A stretch of DNA of 64,000 nt from Micromonospora_J zhanjiangensis (GCF_042650605.1 NZ_JBHSBN010000009.1:124001-188000), one strand, 5' to 3'; shown: positions 11,436-21,275, numbered from the stretch's first letter. Numbers and translations are program-made. Notes: generated by a model from the sequence alone, not told the origin.

Positions 11436-12667
11436 GGCGGGAAACGGTCCCCGGCGACGGCGTGCTGCTGCGGCCGTACCGGGAGTCGGACGCGGCGGAC
11501 CTGGCGTCGGCCTGCGCCGATCCGGTGACCCTCCGGTTCGTCACGGGTATGCCCGAGCCGTACACCCCGGCCGACGCCCACTGGTGGATCGGGACGGGGG
11601 CCCCGGCCGCCTGGGCCGGCGGCGGCGCCGCGTACGCGATCGTCGACCCGGCCACCGACCGGTTGCTCGGCGGCATGGGCCTCGGCCAGGTGGTGCCCGA
11701 GCGGGCGCAGGCCGAGATCGGCTACTGGGTGGCGCCGTGGGCGCGGGGTCGCGGCGTCGCCACCGCCGCGGTCCGGACGCTCACCGGGTACGCCTTCGAC
11801 AGCGGTCTCGAACGACTCGAACTGCTCACCGACTGGGCGAACGAGGCCAGCCAGCGGGTCGCCCTCGCGGCCGGCTTCCAGCGCGAGGGCGTACGCCGGC
11901 GGGCCGCCCGGAGCCGCGACGGCGGCCGGGTCGACCTGGTCGCCTGGGTCCGGCTGGCCGACGATCCGCCCGGCCCGGCGCCCCGACTGCTGCCCGACCT
12001 GCCCAACCTGCCCAAGCCCGACCTGCCCGACCTGCCCAACCTGCCCACCGTCCCGGCCCGGCCGACCGAGACCACGGCAGGGGCCGGCCCGACCGAGACC
12101 AGCGCAGGGGCCGGCCCGACCGAGACCGGCCGGCGGCGCGGGTGGCTGACCGACGGCGTGATCGGGCTGCGCCGGCTCGGCCCGACCGACGTCGATTTCT
12201 TCCACGAGTTGCAGAACCAGCCGGATGTGATGGCGACCAACGTCCCGCCGGGGCCGGCCGACCGGGCGAAAATCGTGACGCGGTGCGACCGTGCGGCCGC
12301 CCGTTGGCTCGCCGGTGAGCAGGCCGACCTGGTCCTGGTGGACGTCGCCTCGGGCCGGCCGGCCGGTGCCGTCGCCCTGTACTACGAGCAGCCCGCGCTG
12401 CGCGAGGCCATGGTCGCCTACAGCCTGCTGCCGGCCTGGCGCGGCCGCGGCTACCCGACCCGGGCGGTACGCCTGCTCGCCGGGTGGGCGTTCCGCGAGG
12501 CGGGCATCGCCCGGCTGTTCGGCGGCACGCTGCCGACCAACGTCGCGTCGCAGCGGGTGCTGGAGAAGGCCGGTTTCCGCCGGGAGGGCGTGCTGCGCGG
12601 CCAGTTGCCCGGCCGGGCCGGCACCCGGGCCGACGACGTGGTGTTCGGCCTGCTCCCGACCGACTGA
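11432..12667 (+). CDS. Second double-GNAT N-acetyltransferase
   Basis: 411 residues from the ATG at 11432, overlapping the preceding gene by four bases; longer in-frame reading upstream is shadow. Two GNAT folds, about 5-175 and 240-410, carry acetyl-CoA loops ARGRGVAT and WRGRGYPT. The linker has short internal repeats (PDLPNLP units and an AGAGPTET unit used three times). With the preceding gene this gives four GNAT domains in one operon. A strong hairpin follows immediately. Confidence 0.87.
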   Translation: MRRETVPGDGVLLRPYRESDAADLASACADPVTLRFVTGMPEPYTPADAHWWIGTGAPAAWAGGGAAYAIVDPATDRLLGGMGLGQVVPERAQAEIGYWVAPWARGRGVATAAVRTLTGYAFDSGLERLELLTDWANEASQRVALAAGFQREGVRRRAARSRDGGRVDLVAWVRLADDPPGPAPRLLPDLPNLPKPDLPDLPNLPTVPARPTETTAGAGPTETSAGAGPTETGRRRGWLTDGVIGLRRLGPTDVDFFHELQNQPDVMATNVPPGPADRAKIVTRCDRAAARWLAGEQADLVLVDVASGRPAGAVALYYEQPALREAMVAYSLLPAWRGRGYPTRAVRLLAGWAFREAGIARLFGGTLPTNVASQRVLEKAGFRREGVLRGQLPGRAGTRADDVVFGLLPTD

Positions 12668-12693
12668 GCCGCCCGGACGGGCGGGGAAGAAAC

Positions 12694-12728
12694 GGGGCGG
12701 TCCGCCGTCGTGCACGGCGGACCGCCCC
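12694..12728. terminator. Strong bidirectional hairpin terminator
   Basis: A perfect 15-bp GC-rich stem (12694-12708 with 12714-12728) and 5-nt loop lie between the convergent GNAT gene and hpf. No long T tract follows, as is common in high-GC actinobacteria. Confidence 0.75.
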
Positions 12729-12751
12729 GTCGACGCGTCACCGGGTCGAGG

Positions 12752-13414
12752 TCAGGCCTCGAGTGCGATGATCCCGTAGTCGTAGCCGCGGCGTCGGTAG
12801 ATCACGCTCGGCCGGCCGGACTCCTTGTCCAGGAAGAGATAGAAGTCGTGGCCGACGAGTTCCATGTTGTGCAGCGCGTCGTCGACGGTCATCGGCTCGG
12901 CGGGGTGCACCTTCTCCCGGGCGATGTGCCAGGGCTGGTCGTCCTCGTCGTCGTAGCCATAGCCGTCCAGGGCGGGATCGGCGGTGTCGGGCCGGGCGAC
13001 GGTCGCGGTGGCCGTGCCGGCGCCGGAACCGAACATCGGCGCGTCGTCGAGGCCGGCCACCGGCAGGTCGGCGGTGGCGGCGGCGACGGAGACCGGCGCG
13101 CGCCGGCCGCGGTGCACCCGCCGCCGGTCGGCGGCCCGGCGTAGTCGGCTGTCGAGCTTGCCGAAGGCGGCGTCGAGTGCGGCGTAGAAATCGCTCGCAC
13201 ACGCCTCGGCGCGGATCACCGGTCCGCGGGAGACGCAGGTGATCTCCACCCGTTGGCAATGGTCGGTCTGTCTCGGATTCCGTTCGTGAAACAGCTCCAC
13301 GTCGACCCGAATGATCTTATGGTCGTATCGCTCAATCTTCGCGAGCTTGTCGGCGACGTGTACCCGGTAGTGATCCGGCACTTCGACGTTGCGGCCCTTG
13401 ACCACGATATCCAC
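12752..13414 (-). CDS. hpf: Ribosome hibernation-promoting factor, long form
   Basis: 220 residues from the GTG at 13414 with GGAGG six bases upstream; the in-frame 39-codon extension is rejected. The N-terminal ~105 residues (VDIVVKGRNVEVPDHYRVHVADKL) are the RaiA/HPF fold that binds the 30S decoding region. A variable linker follows, then the ~55-residue C-terminal dimerisation domain (EPMTVDDALHNMELVGHDFYLFLDKESGRPSVIYRRRGYDYGIIAL), which joins two ribosomes into 100S dimers in stationary phase. The position between secA and comF matches mycobacterial order. Confidence 0.93.
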   Translation of the reverse strand: MDIVVKGRNVEVPDHYRVHVADKLAKIERYDHKIIRVDVELFHERNPRQTDHCQRVEITCVSRGPVIRAEACASDFYAALDAAFGKLDSRLRRAADRRRVHRGRRAPVSVAAATADLPVAGLDDAPMFGSGAGTATATVARPDTADPALDGYGYDDEDDQPWHIAREKVHPAEPMTVDDALHNMELVGHDFYLFLDKESGRPSVIYRRRGYDYGIIALEA

Positions 13415-13680
13415 GCGTGACCTCCAGACGTGCGGACGGTCGTGCAGTACAGATGTCCGGCCGACGAGACCCCCGGGCTCTCTCCTGACGGCGTCGACCG
13501 GTTGGCAATCGGCGATGCCTCCTTTCGGCAACCCGCCGGGGAACGAGGATGAACCTCCGTCGTACCCCAGGTGAAGATGACGCTAACCCCTGTGCGGGCC
13601 GTAGTCACCCCCACCGGCCGGACCGCTTCGAGAAGTTTTCCGGGGTCGGCACTTTCGGGTGAAATGGGCACCACCCAGCG

Positions 13681-14385
13681 TTACCCGCGACCCCTGCGGA
13701 CCGTTCCGGCGAGCACCGCCGCGGCCTGCACAGGCACCCCGACCTGCGTTAACACGCCGGTAACAGCGGCCAGGGTGGCGCCGGTCGTGACGATGTCGTC
13801 GAGCACGATCACCGTTCGGCCGGCGCACACGGACGGTAACCGGCGGAGGGCTCTCCGGCGTACCCGGAAGGCTTGTGCGGCGGCCGCGGCCCGGCCCGCG
13901 CTGTCCAACGTCGCGGAGTCCGGCCGCGGCGCCGCCAGCAACGGGCGGACCACCCCGACCGGCCAGCCGGCGGCCCGCAGCCGCCGCGCCGCGTGCCGGG
14001 CCAGCCGGACCAGATGATCGCCGTGCCGGGCCCGGACCGCCGCCGCGGTCGCCGGGACCGGGACCAGCAGCACCGGTCGCGGCCCGCCGGCCGCCCGGGC
14101 CACCACCTCGGCCAGCAACCCACCCAGCGGTACGGCAAGCCCGTGCCGCCCGCGCTCCTTGTACGCCAGCAGGGCCTGCCGCAGCGCCCCGTCGTACGGC
14201 CCGAGGGCCACGCAGGGCGGCAGGCCGGCCGGCGCGGGCGTGGGGCGTACCGGCCTGGGCCGCAGCGCGGTCAGCGCGGCCGCACAGCCGGCGCAGACGC
14301 CCCGGCGCAGCGGCACCCGCTCGCCCCGGCAACCGGCGCACTCCGCCGGCAGGACGAGATCGGCCAGGTCGGCCCAGCGGCCCAT
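13681..14385 (-). CDS. comF: ComF-family phosphoribosyltransferase-like protein
   Basis: 234 residues. Two CxxC pairs near the N-terminus (Cys16/19 and Cys31/34) form the zinc ribbon typical of ComF. The C-terminal half holds the PRPP-binding loop VIVLDDIVTTGATL of type I phosphoribosyltransferases. ComF proteins are linked to DNA uptake in competent bacteria, but actinobacterial members have no confirmed role. It sits downstream of lpqB on the same strand, spaced 22 bp, and is probably the last gene of that run. Confidence 0.85.
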   Translation of the reverse strand: MGRWADLADLVLPAECAGCRGERVPLRRGVCAGCAAALTALRPRPVRPTPAPAGLPPCVALGPYDGALRQALLAYKERGRHGLAVPLGGLLAEVVARAAGGPRPVLLVPVPATAAAVRARHGDHLVRLARHAARRLRAAGWPVGVVRPLLAAPRPDSATLDSAGRAAAAAQAFRVRRRALRRLPSVCAGRTVIVLDDIVTTGATLAAVTGVLTQVGVPVQAAAVLAGTVRRGRG

Positions 14386-14407
14386 CGGGTCAGCGGCCCA
14401 TCGCCGG

Positions 14408-16198
14408 TCAGTACAGGAAGAACGGCGCGGTCAGGCTGCTGCCGGCGGCCGCGCCGGGCACCTCGTAGGGCTCGACCCGACGGAACTGGCCGAAACCCAT
14501 CGAGGCCGCTCCGTTCGCCTCCGCCATCACCTGGTTGTTGGGGTAGCCGACGACCTGCGTCACCTTGCCTCCGGGCGGAGTGAGCGGGTTCTCCTCGGTG
14601 CCGTCCACCGCCACCGCGTAGACGGCCGTCTGCCCGTCGGCCCCCTGGCCCGCGACCACCAGCGAGTCCTCGCTCATCCAGTCGACCGCGGTGGCCTTGC
14701 GCAGCGAGATGGCCAACCGGCGGGGCGGTCCGACGGTGAGGGTGCCGCCGTCCGTGCTCAACGCGGCGACGTACAGCCCGCCGTCGGCGGCGGTGTAGGC
14801 GATCCGGCGGCCGTCGAACGAGACGCCCACCGCGGTCATGTCCGGCACGCCGGCCACCTTGGTCAGCACGGCGGTCGGGTCGAACCGCCGCAGTTTCCCG
14901 TCCGCCACCACCAGGCCGACCGGAGCCGCCGGATCGGTGCCCTTCAGCCACACCGGGCGCCCCATCGAGGCGAACGCCTCGGTGCTGGTCCTCGACATCG
15001 TCACCGGCACCAGGCCCACGCCGACCTGCAACCGACGCCGGCTGGTGCTGCCGTTGGTGGTGACCAGCGCGACCGCGAAGGTGCCCTGGTTACGGGTCGC
15101 CCCGGCGGCCACCACGTTGCGGTTCTGCTGGTTGTTGACCAGTTCGGGAGCGGGCTCGGCGCCGGTCATCGGCCGGACCGTGCCACCGTTGACCACGTAC
15201 CGCTGGGGCGGGTCACCGGCCCGGTCGGCCGGCTTGACCTGCTGCCGGAAGTCGTCGGCGTCACCGGTGGTGGGCGTCTGGTTCCGGATCTTCAGCTCGA
15301 TGTCGCCGTGGAAGTCCGGCAGCGACCAGGCCAGCTGCACGGCCAGCCGGTCGAGTTCCGCCGGGTCGTCCAGCGAACCGGCCGGCGCGGACAGCGGCAC
15401 CTCCAACCGGTCCTCGGTCTGCGGCACGTTGCCGACCACCTTGGTGCCGTCCGGCAGCGGCCGGACCGTGCCGGTCAACCAGTCCGGCGGGCCGCCGGTC
15501 AGCCAGCCGAGCACCTCGGTCGCCCGCCGTTCCACCGGCACCACGTCGGCCAGGTAACGCCGGTCCGGGACGAGGACCGGCCGGTCCACGCCGCTCCACC
15601 AGTAGATCGTCTGGGAGCGGTAGTAGCGGCGCAGCGCGTCGGTGCTCATCAGGAGCGTGTCCGGCGGCCGGAACAGCCACAGGCCGCTGTCCTCCCGGCC
15701 GCCGGGCACGGCGGACGGCCGCTGGCCCACGGTGAAGGTGTACGACGACGGCGCGGCGGGCAGCGGCGGGGTGATGGAACCGTCCGCGTGCAGGACGCCG
15801 ACCTGCTGCACCGGCAGGGTGACCCGGCTCCGGTTGGTCACCACGTCGGGCACCGCCACCGGCACGGTCTCGGCGATCCGGACGATGTTGATGGTGACCT
15901 CGTTGCCCTGCCGCACCCGCAGCAACTCCCGGTCCTCCGGGGCGATGAAACCGCGGGCCCGCTCGTAGGCGCCGCCGGTCTCCCCCGCCGCCTGCTTCAG
16001 GTAGTTCACCACGAACTGACCCGGGTCGACGGTGGACAACCGGGTCGGCAGCTCGGCGCCCGACGCGCCCGACCGGCCGGACAGCGGCGTCGCGACCGGG
16101 CCGTCGACCTGGACCTCGGTCCCGTCCGGGATGCCGCAGCCGGCGATCAGCGCCAGCAGCACCGTCCCGGCCGCCAACCCGGTGCGCCGGCGGTTCAC
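14408..16198 (-). CDS. lpqB: Lipoprotein LpqB, accessory of MtrAB
   Basis: 596 residues. The GTG start at 16198 overlaps the mtrB stop (GTGA). A signal peptide with lipobox LIAGC (Cys21) marks an envelope lipoprotein. Residues about 50-330 match the GerMN-containing N-terminal part, and the C-terminal half resembles a beta-propeller (repeated GRRIAYTAADGGLYVAAL-like strands). In mycobacteria LpqB binds the extracellular part of MtrB and tunes the MtrAB system; that role is inferred here from family and operon. Confidence 0.93.
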   Translation of the reverse strand: MNRRRTGLAAGTVLLALIAGCGIPDGTEVQVDGPVATPLSGRSGASGAELPTRLSTVDPGQFVVNYLKQAAGETGGAYERARGFIAPEDRELLRVRQGNEVTINIVRIAETVPVAVPDVVTNRSRVTLPVQQVGVLHADGSITPPLPAAPSSYTFTVGQRPSAVPGGREDSGLWLFRPPDTLLMSTDALRRYYRSQTIYWWSGVDRPVLVPDRRYLADVVPVERRATEVLGWLTGGPPDWLTGTVRPLPDGTKVVGNVPQTEDRLEVPLSAPAGSLDDPAELDRLAVQLAWSLPDFHGDIELKIRNQTPTTGDADDFRQQVKPADRAGDPPQRYVVNGGTVRPMTGAEPAPELVNNQQNRNVVAAGATRNQGTFAVALVTTNGSTSRRRLQVGVGLVPVTMSRTSTEAFASMGRPVWLKGTDPAAPVGLVVADGKLRRFDPTAVLTKVAGVPDMTAVGVSFDGRRIAYTAADGGLYVAALSTDGGTLTVGPPRRLAISLRKATAVDWMSEDSLVVAGQGADGQTAVYAVAVDGTEENPLTPPGGKVTQVVGYPNNQVMAEANGAASMGFGQFRRVEPYEVPGAAAGSSLTAPFFLY

Positions 16199-17949
16199 CC
16201 GGTCACCTCCGCCGGGGTGGCGTCGCCGCGGGCCGTACCGGGACCGATCGCCAGCGCTCCGGCGGTGCTGCCCGGACCGATGGCCAGCGCGGCGCCGTCG
16301 CCGACCGACGGCAGACTCGCGTCGGCGGGCACCAGTCGCAGCGGTGACGAGGTCAGCCGGTCGCCCGCCCGGGCCGGCAGGGTGAGCCGGAACTGGGCGC
16401 CCTGGCCCGGGGCACCCCAGGCCTCCAGCCAGCCGCCGTGCAGCCGGGCGTCCTCCAGGCTGATCGACAGCCCGAGGCCGGTGCCGCCGGTCTGCCGGGC
16501 CCGGGACGGGTCGGCCCGCCAGAACCGGTTGAACACCAGCTTCTCCTCGCCCGGCTTCAACCCGATCCCCCGGTCCCGAACGGTGATCGCGACGGCCGAA
16601 CTGTCCGCGCGCAGGACGACGTCGACCGGTCGGCGCTCGCCGTGCTCGACGGCGTTGCCGACCAAATTGCGCAGGATCCGCTCGACCCGGCGCGGGTCGA
16701 CCTCGGCGATGACCGGGCCGTCCGGCAGGTCGGTCCGCAGTCGTACGCCGACCCGGTCGGCCAGCCCGGACAGCCGGTCCACCACCCGGTCGACCACCGG
16801 GACCAGGTCGGTCGGTTCCGCGTCCAGCATGGCGAACCCGGCGTCGAACCGGCTGATCTCCAGCAGGTCGGTGAGCAGGCTCTCGAACCGGTCCAGCTCG
16901 GCCTGCAGCAGCTCGGCGCTGCGGGCCACCGCCGGGTCGAACTCGTCGCGCTCGGCGAAGATCAGGTCCGCGGCCATCCGTACGGTGGTCAGCGGGGTGC
17001 GCAGCTCGTGCGACACGTCCGAGGTGAACCGGCGTTGCAGCCGGGACATCTCCTCCAGCCGGACGATCTGCCGTTGCAGGTTGCTGGCCATCTGGTTGAA
17101 CGACGCGGCGAGCAACGCCAGGTCGTCCTCGCCGTTGACCGCCATCCGCTGGTCGAGCAGCCCGGCCGACAGCCGCTGCGCGGTGCGGGCGGCGACCCGG
17201 ACCGGGGTGACCACCAGCCGGGTGACCAGCGCGGCGAGCAGCCCGAGCAGCAGGACCAGGGCGACGCCGGTGGCCAGCACCGTCGACCGGGCCTGGGCCG
17301 CCGTGTCGTCCTGCCGGGTCAGCGGTACGAAGTAGTAGAGCTCCACCTGGCCGAACTTGGTCGGCACCGGTGAGCCGTAGACCAGGTAGATCGTCCGGCC
17401 GCTGCCGAGGTCGCCGGTGCGGATCTGGGAGGCCATGTTGCCGGCGTCGACCGTCCGACGCAGCGCCGGGCTGATCATGGACAGGACGTCCGCCTTCGGC
17501 GCCGAGGTACGCGGCGCGATGGCCTCGTACCGGTCGGCGGTCAGCGCCACCACCACCCCGCCGATCTGCTTCGGGTCGCCGCCGGCCAGGTAGTCCACCG
17601 TGTTGCCGAGGGTGTCCTGCAGCTTCGGCTCGTACGGTTGGTTGTGCACGCTGGTCTGGTTCATGGCGTACACCCGGCCGTTCACCAGCCGGTCCCGGAC
17701 GTCGGCGGTGGCGTTGTCCAGCAGGATGTTGGTGATCTTGTCGGCCACCAGGTAGGCGAAGCCGCCCACCAGCAGGCTCGACGCGACCAGGGTGATGGTG
17801 ACCACTCGGACCTGCAGCGAACGCCGCCAGGTCTGGCGCGCCCCGGCCAGCAGCACCGTCGTACGCCCGGTGACGGCACGCCGCAGCCCGCGCCCGGCGG
17901 TACGGGCGCGGTCGACGAAGGTGGAGGTGGAGATCACGGGCGGAGCCAC
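16195..17949 (-). CDS. mtrB: Sensor histidine kinase MtrB
   Basis: 584 residues from a GTG start. Membrane segments lie at about 49-67 and 223-245, with a ~150-residue extracellular domain between them. Next come HAMP (about 245-300), HisKA with the phospho-acceptor in FTSDVSHELRTPL (His314), and HATPase_c (N box LRNLVGNAVEHGE, then DRGIGL and GGTGLGLSI). The C-terminus has a low-complexity tail with two copies of an ALAIGPG unit. It phosphorylates MtrA and controls envelope and division genes in actinobacteria. Gene order is mtrA-mtrB-lpqB. Confidence 0.97.
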   Translation of the reverse strand: MAPPVISTSTFVDRARTAGRGLRRAVTGRTTVLLAGARQTWRRSLQVRVVTITLVASSLLVGGFAYLVADKITNILLDNATADVRDRLVNGRVYAMNQTSVHNQPYEPKLQDTLGNTVDYLAGGDPKQIGGVVVALTADRYEAIAPRTSAPKADVLSMISPALRRTVDAGNMASQIRTGDLGSGRTIYLVYGSPVPTKFGQVELYYFVPLTRQDDTAAQARSTVLATGVALVLLLGLLAALVTRLVVTPVRVAARTAQRLSAGLLDQRMAVNGEDDLALLAASFNQMASNLQRQIVRLEEMSRLQRRFTSDVSHELRTPLTTVRMAADLIFAERDEFDPAVARSAELLQAELDRFESLLTDLLEISRFDAGFAMLDAEPTDLVPVVDRVVDRLSGLADRVGVRLRTDLPDGPVIAEVDPRRVERILRNLVGNAVEHGERRPVDVVLRADSSAVAITVRDRGIGLKPGEEKLVFNRFWRADPSRARQTGGTGLGLSISLEDARLHGGWLEAWGAPGQGAQFRLTLPARAGDRLTSSPLRLVPADASLPSVGDGAALAIGPGSTAGALAIGPGTARGDATPAEVTG

Positions 17950-17961
17950 AGTGCAACCAGG

Positions 17962-18651
17962 CTATCCGGTGCCGGCCTTGTACCCCACTCCGCGCACCGT
18001 CAGGATGATCTCGGGTCGCTCCGGATCCGGCTCGATCTTGGCACGCAACCGCTGCACGTGCACGTTGACCAGCCGGGTGTCCGCGGCGTGCCGATAGCCC
18101 CAGACCTGCTCCAGCAGCACCTCCCGGGTGAACACCTGACGCGGCTTGCGGGCCAGGGCCACCAGCAGGTCGAACTCGAGCGGGGTCAGCTTGACCTCGT
18201 CGCCGTCCCGGCTGACCGTGTGGGCCGGCACGTCGATGCTGATCTGGTTGCCGGGCGGGCCGATGGTCAACATCTCCGGCGCCGCGTCCTCGCCCCGGCG
18301 CAACCGGGCCCGCATCCGGGCCACCAGCTCCTTGGGCTTGAACGGCTTGACCACGTAGTCGTCGGCGCCGGACTCCAGCCCGAGCACCACGTCAACGGTG
18401 TCGCTCTTGGCGGTGAGCATGACGATGGGGACGCCCGACTCGGACCGGATCGCCCGCGCCACGTCGATACCGCTCATCCCGGGCAACATCAGGTCGAGCA
18501 GCACGATATCGGGACGATTTTCCCGGAAGGCGGCCAACGCCCGTTCACCGTCCGCCACGAACGAGGGCAGGAAGCCCTCACTGCGTAGCACGATGCCGAG
18601 CATCTCGGCCAGCGCGGGGTCGTCGTCGACCACCAGTACCCGGGCTCTCAT
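17962..18651 (-). CDS. mtrA: OmpR-family response regulator MtrA
   Basis: 229 residues from the ATG at 18651. The receiver domain (1-120) carries the acidic pair DDD at residues 9-11 and the phospho-acceptor in IVLLDLMLPGMSG (Asp53). The DNA-binding winged helix (about 130-225) shows LTPLEFDLLVALARKPRQVFTREVLLEQVWGYRHAADTRLVNVHVQRLR. It is the essential, highly conserved actinobacterial regulator of peptidoglycan and septation genes. The upstream extension to 18729 is not supported. Confidence 0.97.
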   Translation of the reverse strand: MRARVLVVDDDPALAEMLGIVLRSEGFLPSFVADGERALAAFRENRPDIVLLDLMLPGMSGIDVARAIRSESGVPIVMLTAKSDTVDVVLGLESGADDYVVKPFKPKELVARMRARLRRGEDAAPEMLTIGPPGNQISIDVPAHTVSRDGDEVKLTPLEFDLLVALARKPRQVFTREVLLEQVWGYRHAADTRLVNVHVQRLRAKIEPDPERPEIILTVRGVGYKAGTG

Positions 18652-18829
18652 GGCACCAATATTTGCATCCCCGTTCCGATTCGTGGGACCCGCTCCACCC
18701 GCTTTCCGATCTCGTACCCGAAATCCCACCCCGAACGGGCGGTCGGAAGCGGCCCGACCCGCCCGCGGGAGCGTGCCGGGCCGGCCGGCCCGACCGGCGG
18801 GAGCGGCCCGGGGCCGGTCGGTGCGACGG

Positions 18830-20131
18830 TCAGCCGAAGAGGCCGCGGCCCCAGTAGTCGGTCGCGTCCCGGACCCCGGGCGGGCAGGCGAACAGCCCGC
18901 TGGAGACGTGTCGCAGGTACTCGTTCATCAGGTCCTGGCGGGCCAGCCGGGTCTGGATCGGCACGAACTGCCGACGCGGGTCCCGCTGGTAGGCCATGAA
19001 GAACAGGCCCGCGTCCAGCCGGCCCAGGCCGTCCGACCCGTCCACGAAGTTGTAGCCCCGGCGCAGCAACCGGGCGCCGTTGTTGAAGTCCGGGTGGGCC
19101 AGCCGTACGTGCGCGGCCCGGTCGATGGCCGGTTGCCCGTCCGGACCCGGCGCGGCGAAGTCGATCTCGTCGAACTCGGCCTTCCCGCCCAGCGGCGCAC
19201 CGCTGCCCTTGGTCCGGCCGACGATCGTCTCCTGCTCGGCCAGCGAGGTCCGGTCCCAGGTCTCGATCAGCATCCGGATCTTGCGGGTGACCAGGTAGGA
19301 ACCGCCCGCCATCCAGTCCGCCCCGTCGCCCGGCTGCGCCCACAGGTGCTCGCGGAGCAGGTCCGTCTCCTCGGCCTTCAGGTTGGCGGTGCCGTCCTTG
19401 AAGCCGAACAGGTTGCGCGGGGTGGCCTGGTCGCGCGAGGTGGACGAGGTACGCCCGAAGCCGAGCTGCGACCAGCGCACGCTCACCACGCCCATGCCGA
19501 TCCGGGCCAGGTTGCGGATCGCGTGCACCGCCACCTGCGGGTCGTTGGCGCACGCCTGGACGCACAGGTCGCCGCCGGAGATCTCCGGCCGCAGCGCGTC
19601 CCCGGCGAAGTGCGGCAGGTCGGCCAGCGCCGCCGGACGCCGCGCGGCGATGCCGAACCGGTCCCGCCCGGACGCGTCCCGGAACAGCGTCGCGCCGAAG
19701 CCCACCGTCAGGGTCAGCCCGGACGCGGGCAGGCCGAGCGCCTCGCCGGTGTCGTCCGGGGGCGCCTCCGGCGTACCGCCGACCGCGCCGTAGATGCCGG
19801 CGTCCTTGCCGGCGGTCATCCGGGCCGCCGCCGCGGTCCACTCGCGCAGCATGTCGACCAGCCGGGCCCGGTCCGTGGTGATCACGTCGAAGGCCACGAA
19901 GTGCAGCCGGTCCTGGGCCGCGGTGGTGATCCCGGCCTGGTGCTCGCCGTAGAACGGCACGGCGCCGGAGGCGGTGTCGGCGGGGGCCGCCGCGTGGTCG
20001 ACCGCGCCGCGGACCAGGGCGCCGGCCCCGGCCGCGACGCCGGCCACCCCGGCCACGCCGACGCCCGCGAGGGTCATCGCCCGGCGCCGGGAGACCCGCC
20101 CCGCCCCATCGTCCGTCGTGCCGCCGGTCAT
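18830..20131 (-). CDS. efeB: EfeB: Tat-exported Dyp-type heme peroxidase
   Basis: 433 residues from the ATG at 20131, overlapping the efeO stop by four bases (ATGA). A twin-arginine signal SRRRAMTLAGVGVAG sits at the N-terminus. The Dyp fold carries the signature GFKDG (distal Asp) and conserved heme-side residues. It is the heme-dependent subunit of the EfeUOB iron-uptake system, thought to oxidise ferrous iron or release heme iron outside the membrane. Confidence 0.94.
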   Translation of the reverse strand: MTGGTTDDGAGRVSRRRAMTLAGVGVAGVAGVAAGAGALVRGAVDHAAAPADTASGAVPFYGEHQAGITTAAQDRLHFVAFDVITTDRARLVDMLREWTAAAARMTAGKDAGIYGAVGGTPEAPPDDTGEALGLPASGLTLTVGFGATLFRDASGRDRFGIAARRPAALADLPHFAGDALRPEISGGDLCVQACANDPQVAVHAIRNLARIGMGVVSVRWSQLGFGRTSSTSRDQATPRNLFGFKDGTANLKAEETDLLREHLWAQPGDGADWMAGGSYLVTRKIRMLIETWDRTSLAEQETIVGRTKGSGAPLGGKAEFDEIDFAAPGPDGQPAIDRAAHVRLAHPDFNNGARLLRRGYNFVDGSDGLGRLDAGLFFMAYQRDPRRQFVPIQTRLARQDLMNEYLRHVSSGLFACPPGVRDATDYWGRGLFG

Positions 20132-21258
20132 CGGGCGACGACCGCCGCGACCTTGCTGACCGGCTCGGCCAGTGCGTTCACCGCGTCCGAGAGTTCCTTG
20201 AGTTCGGCCTTGGACAGCTCGGTGTGCAGCTTCCAGCCGTCGCCGGCGCGATGCTTGCCGAGGGTGGCCTCCACCGCCGCGAACTCCTTGTCCAGCGTGC
20301 CGACCAGCTCCGGCGACCGCTGCTCCAGGGCCGGCCGCAGCGCCGCGATCGCCGCCTTGGCGCCCTCCACGTTGGCGCTGAAGTCCCACAGGTCGGTGTG
20401 CGAGTACCGCTCCTCCTCGCCGGTGATCTTGCCGCTGGCGACCTCGTCGAGCAGTTCCTTGGCGCCGCCGGCAAGCTTCAGCGGGGAGAGCTTCTCCGCG
20501 TTGGCCTTGGCCACCACCTCGTTGACGTCGGCCATCAGCCGGTCCGCGATCGGACCGTCCTTGCTGATGTCGCCGGTGGTCCAGAGGTCCTTCTCGATCC
20601 GGTGGAAGCCGGTGAACTCCATGCCCTCGGTGACGACGTCCTCCCGGCCGTCGATCTTCGGGTCCAGGTCGCCGAAGATCTCAGCCACCGGCTCGATCCG
20701 CTCCCAGTAGGTGCGGGCCACCGGGTAGAGGGCCTTGGCCTTCGCCACGTCGCCGGCCTTGACCGCCGCGACGAACTCGCCGGTCTTCTGCACCAGGGCG
20801 TCGGTCTGGCTGCGCACGTACCGCTGGTAGTTCTCGGTCGCCGCGGCCAGCGCGGCGTCCGCGGCGAGCGGCACGGCCGAGCCGCTGACCCGCAGCGCCG
20901 CCCGGATGCCCTTGCCGCTCATCCCCGGCTTGCAGGCCGTCTCGTACGTCCCGGCCGGCAACTCGACCTTCAGCTCCCGACTCAGGCCGGGGGCGACGTT
21001 CTCCACCTCGCCCATCACCCGGTCACCGGAGGCGTAGATGTAGAACTCGGTGACCTTGGCGCCGGAGTTGGTCACCGTGAAGGTGTGCGCCCCGGCCGGC
21101 AGGTCGGTCCGGCCGACGTCGCAACTGGTGTCGGTCGCCTTGACGGCGATCGGGCCGGTGCCACCGGCGGTCTTGTCGCCGGACCCGCCGCAGCCGGCCA
21201 GGCCGGCGACGGCGGTGGCGCCGGCGGCGCCGAGGGCGAGCATCCTGCTGGTACGCAT
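20128..21258 (-). CDS. efeO: EfeO: periplasmic/lipoprotein iron-binding component
   Basis: 376 residues. The lipobox VAGLAGC gives Cys23, so this is a membrane-anchored lipoprotein in this monoderm-type envelope. Residues about 38-125 are a cupredoxin-like domain, and 130-376 an imelysin/M75-like helical domain (NYQRYVRSQTDALV, later GFHRIEKDLW). It is the middle gene of the efeUOB operon, 17 bp after efeU and overlapping efeB. Confidence 0.94.
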   Translation of the reverse strand: MRTSRMLALGAAGATAVAGLAGCGGSGDKTAGGTGPIAVKATDTSCDVGRTDLPAGAHTFTVTNSGAKVTEFYIYASGDRVMGEVENVAPGLSRELKVELPAGTYETACKPGMSGKGIRAALRVSGSAVPLAADAALAAATENYQRYVRSQTDALVQKTGEFVAAVKAGDVAKAKALYPVARTYWERIEPVAEIFGDLDPKIDGREDVVTEGMEFTGFHRIEKDLWTTGDISKDGPIADRLMADVNEVVAKANAEKLSPLKLAGGAKELLDEVASGKITGEEERYSHTDLWDFSANVEGAKAAIAALRPALEQRSPELVGTLDKEFAAVEATLGKHRAGDGWKLHTELSKAELKELSDAVNALAEPVSKVAAVVAR

Positions 21259-21275
21259 CGATCGGTCTCCTGCGG

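Noticed and set aside
14408..17956. One fused lpqB-mtrB gene reading through the whole interval
   Set aside because: The upper part of that frame is shadow of mtrB; separate starts with a GTGA overlap fit both families.
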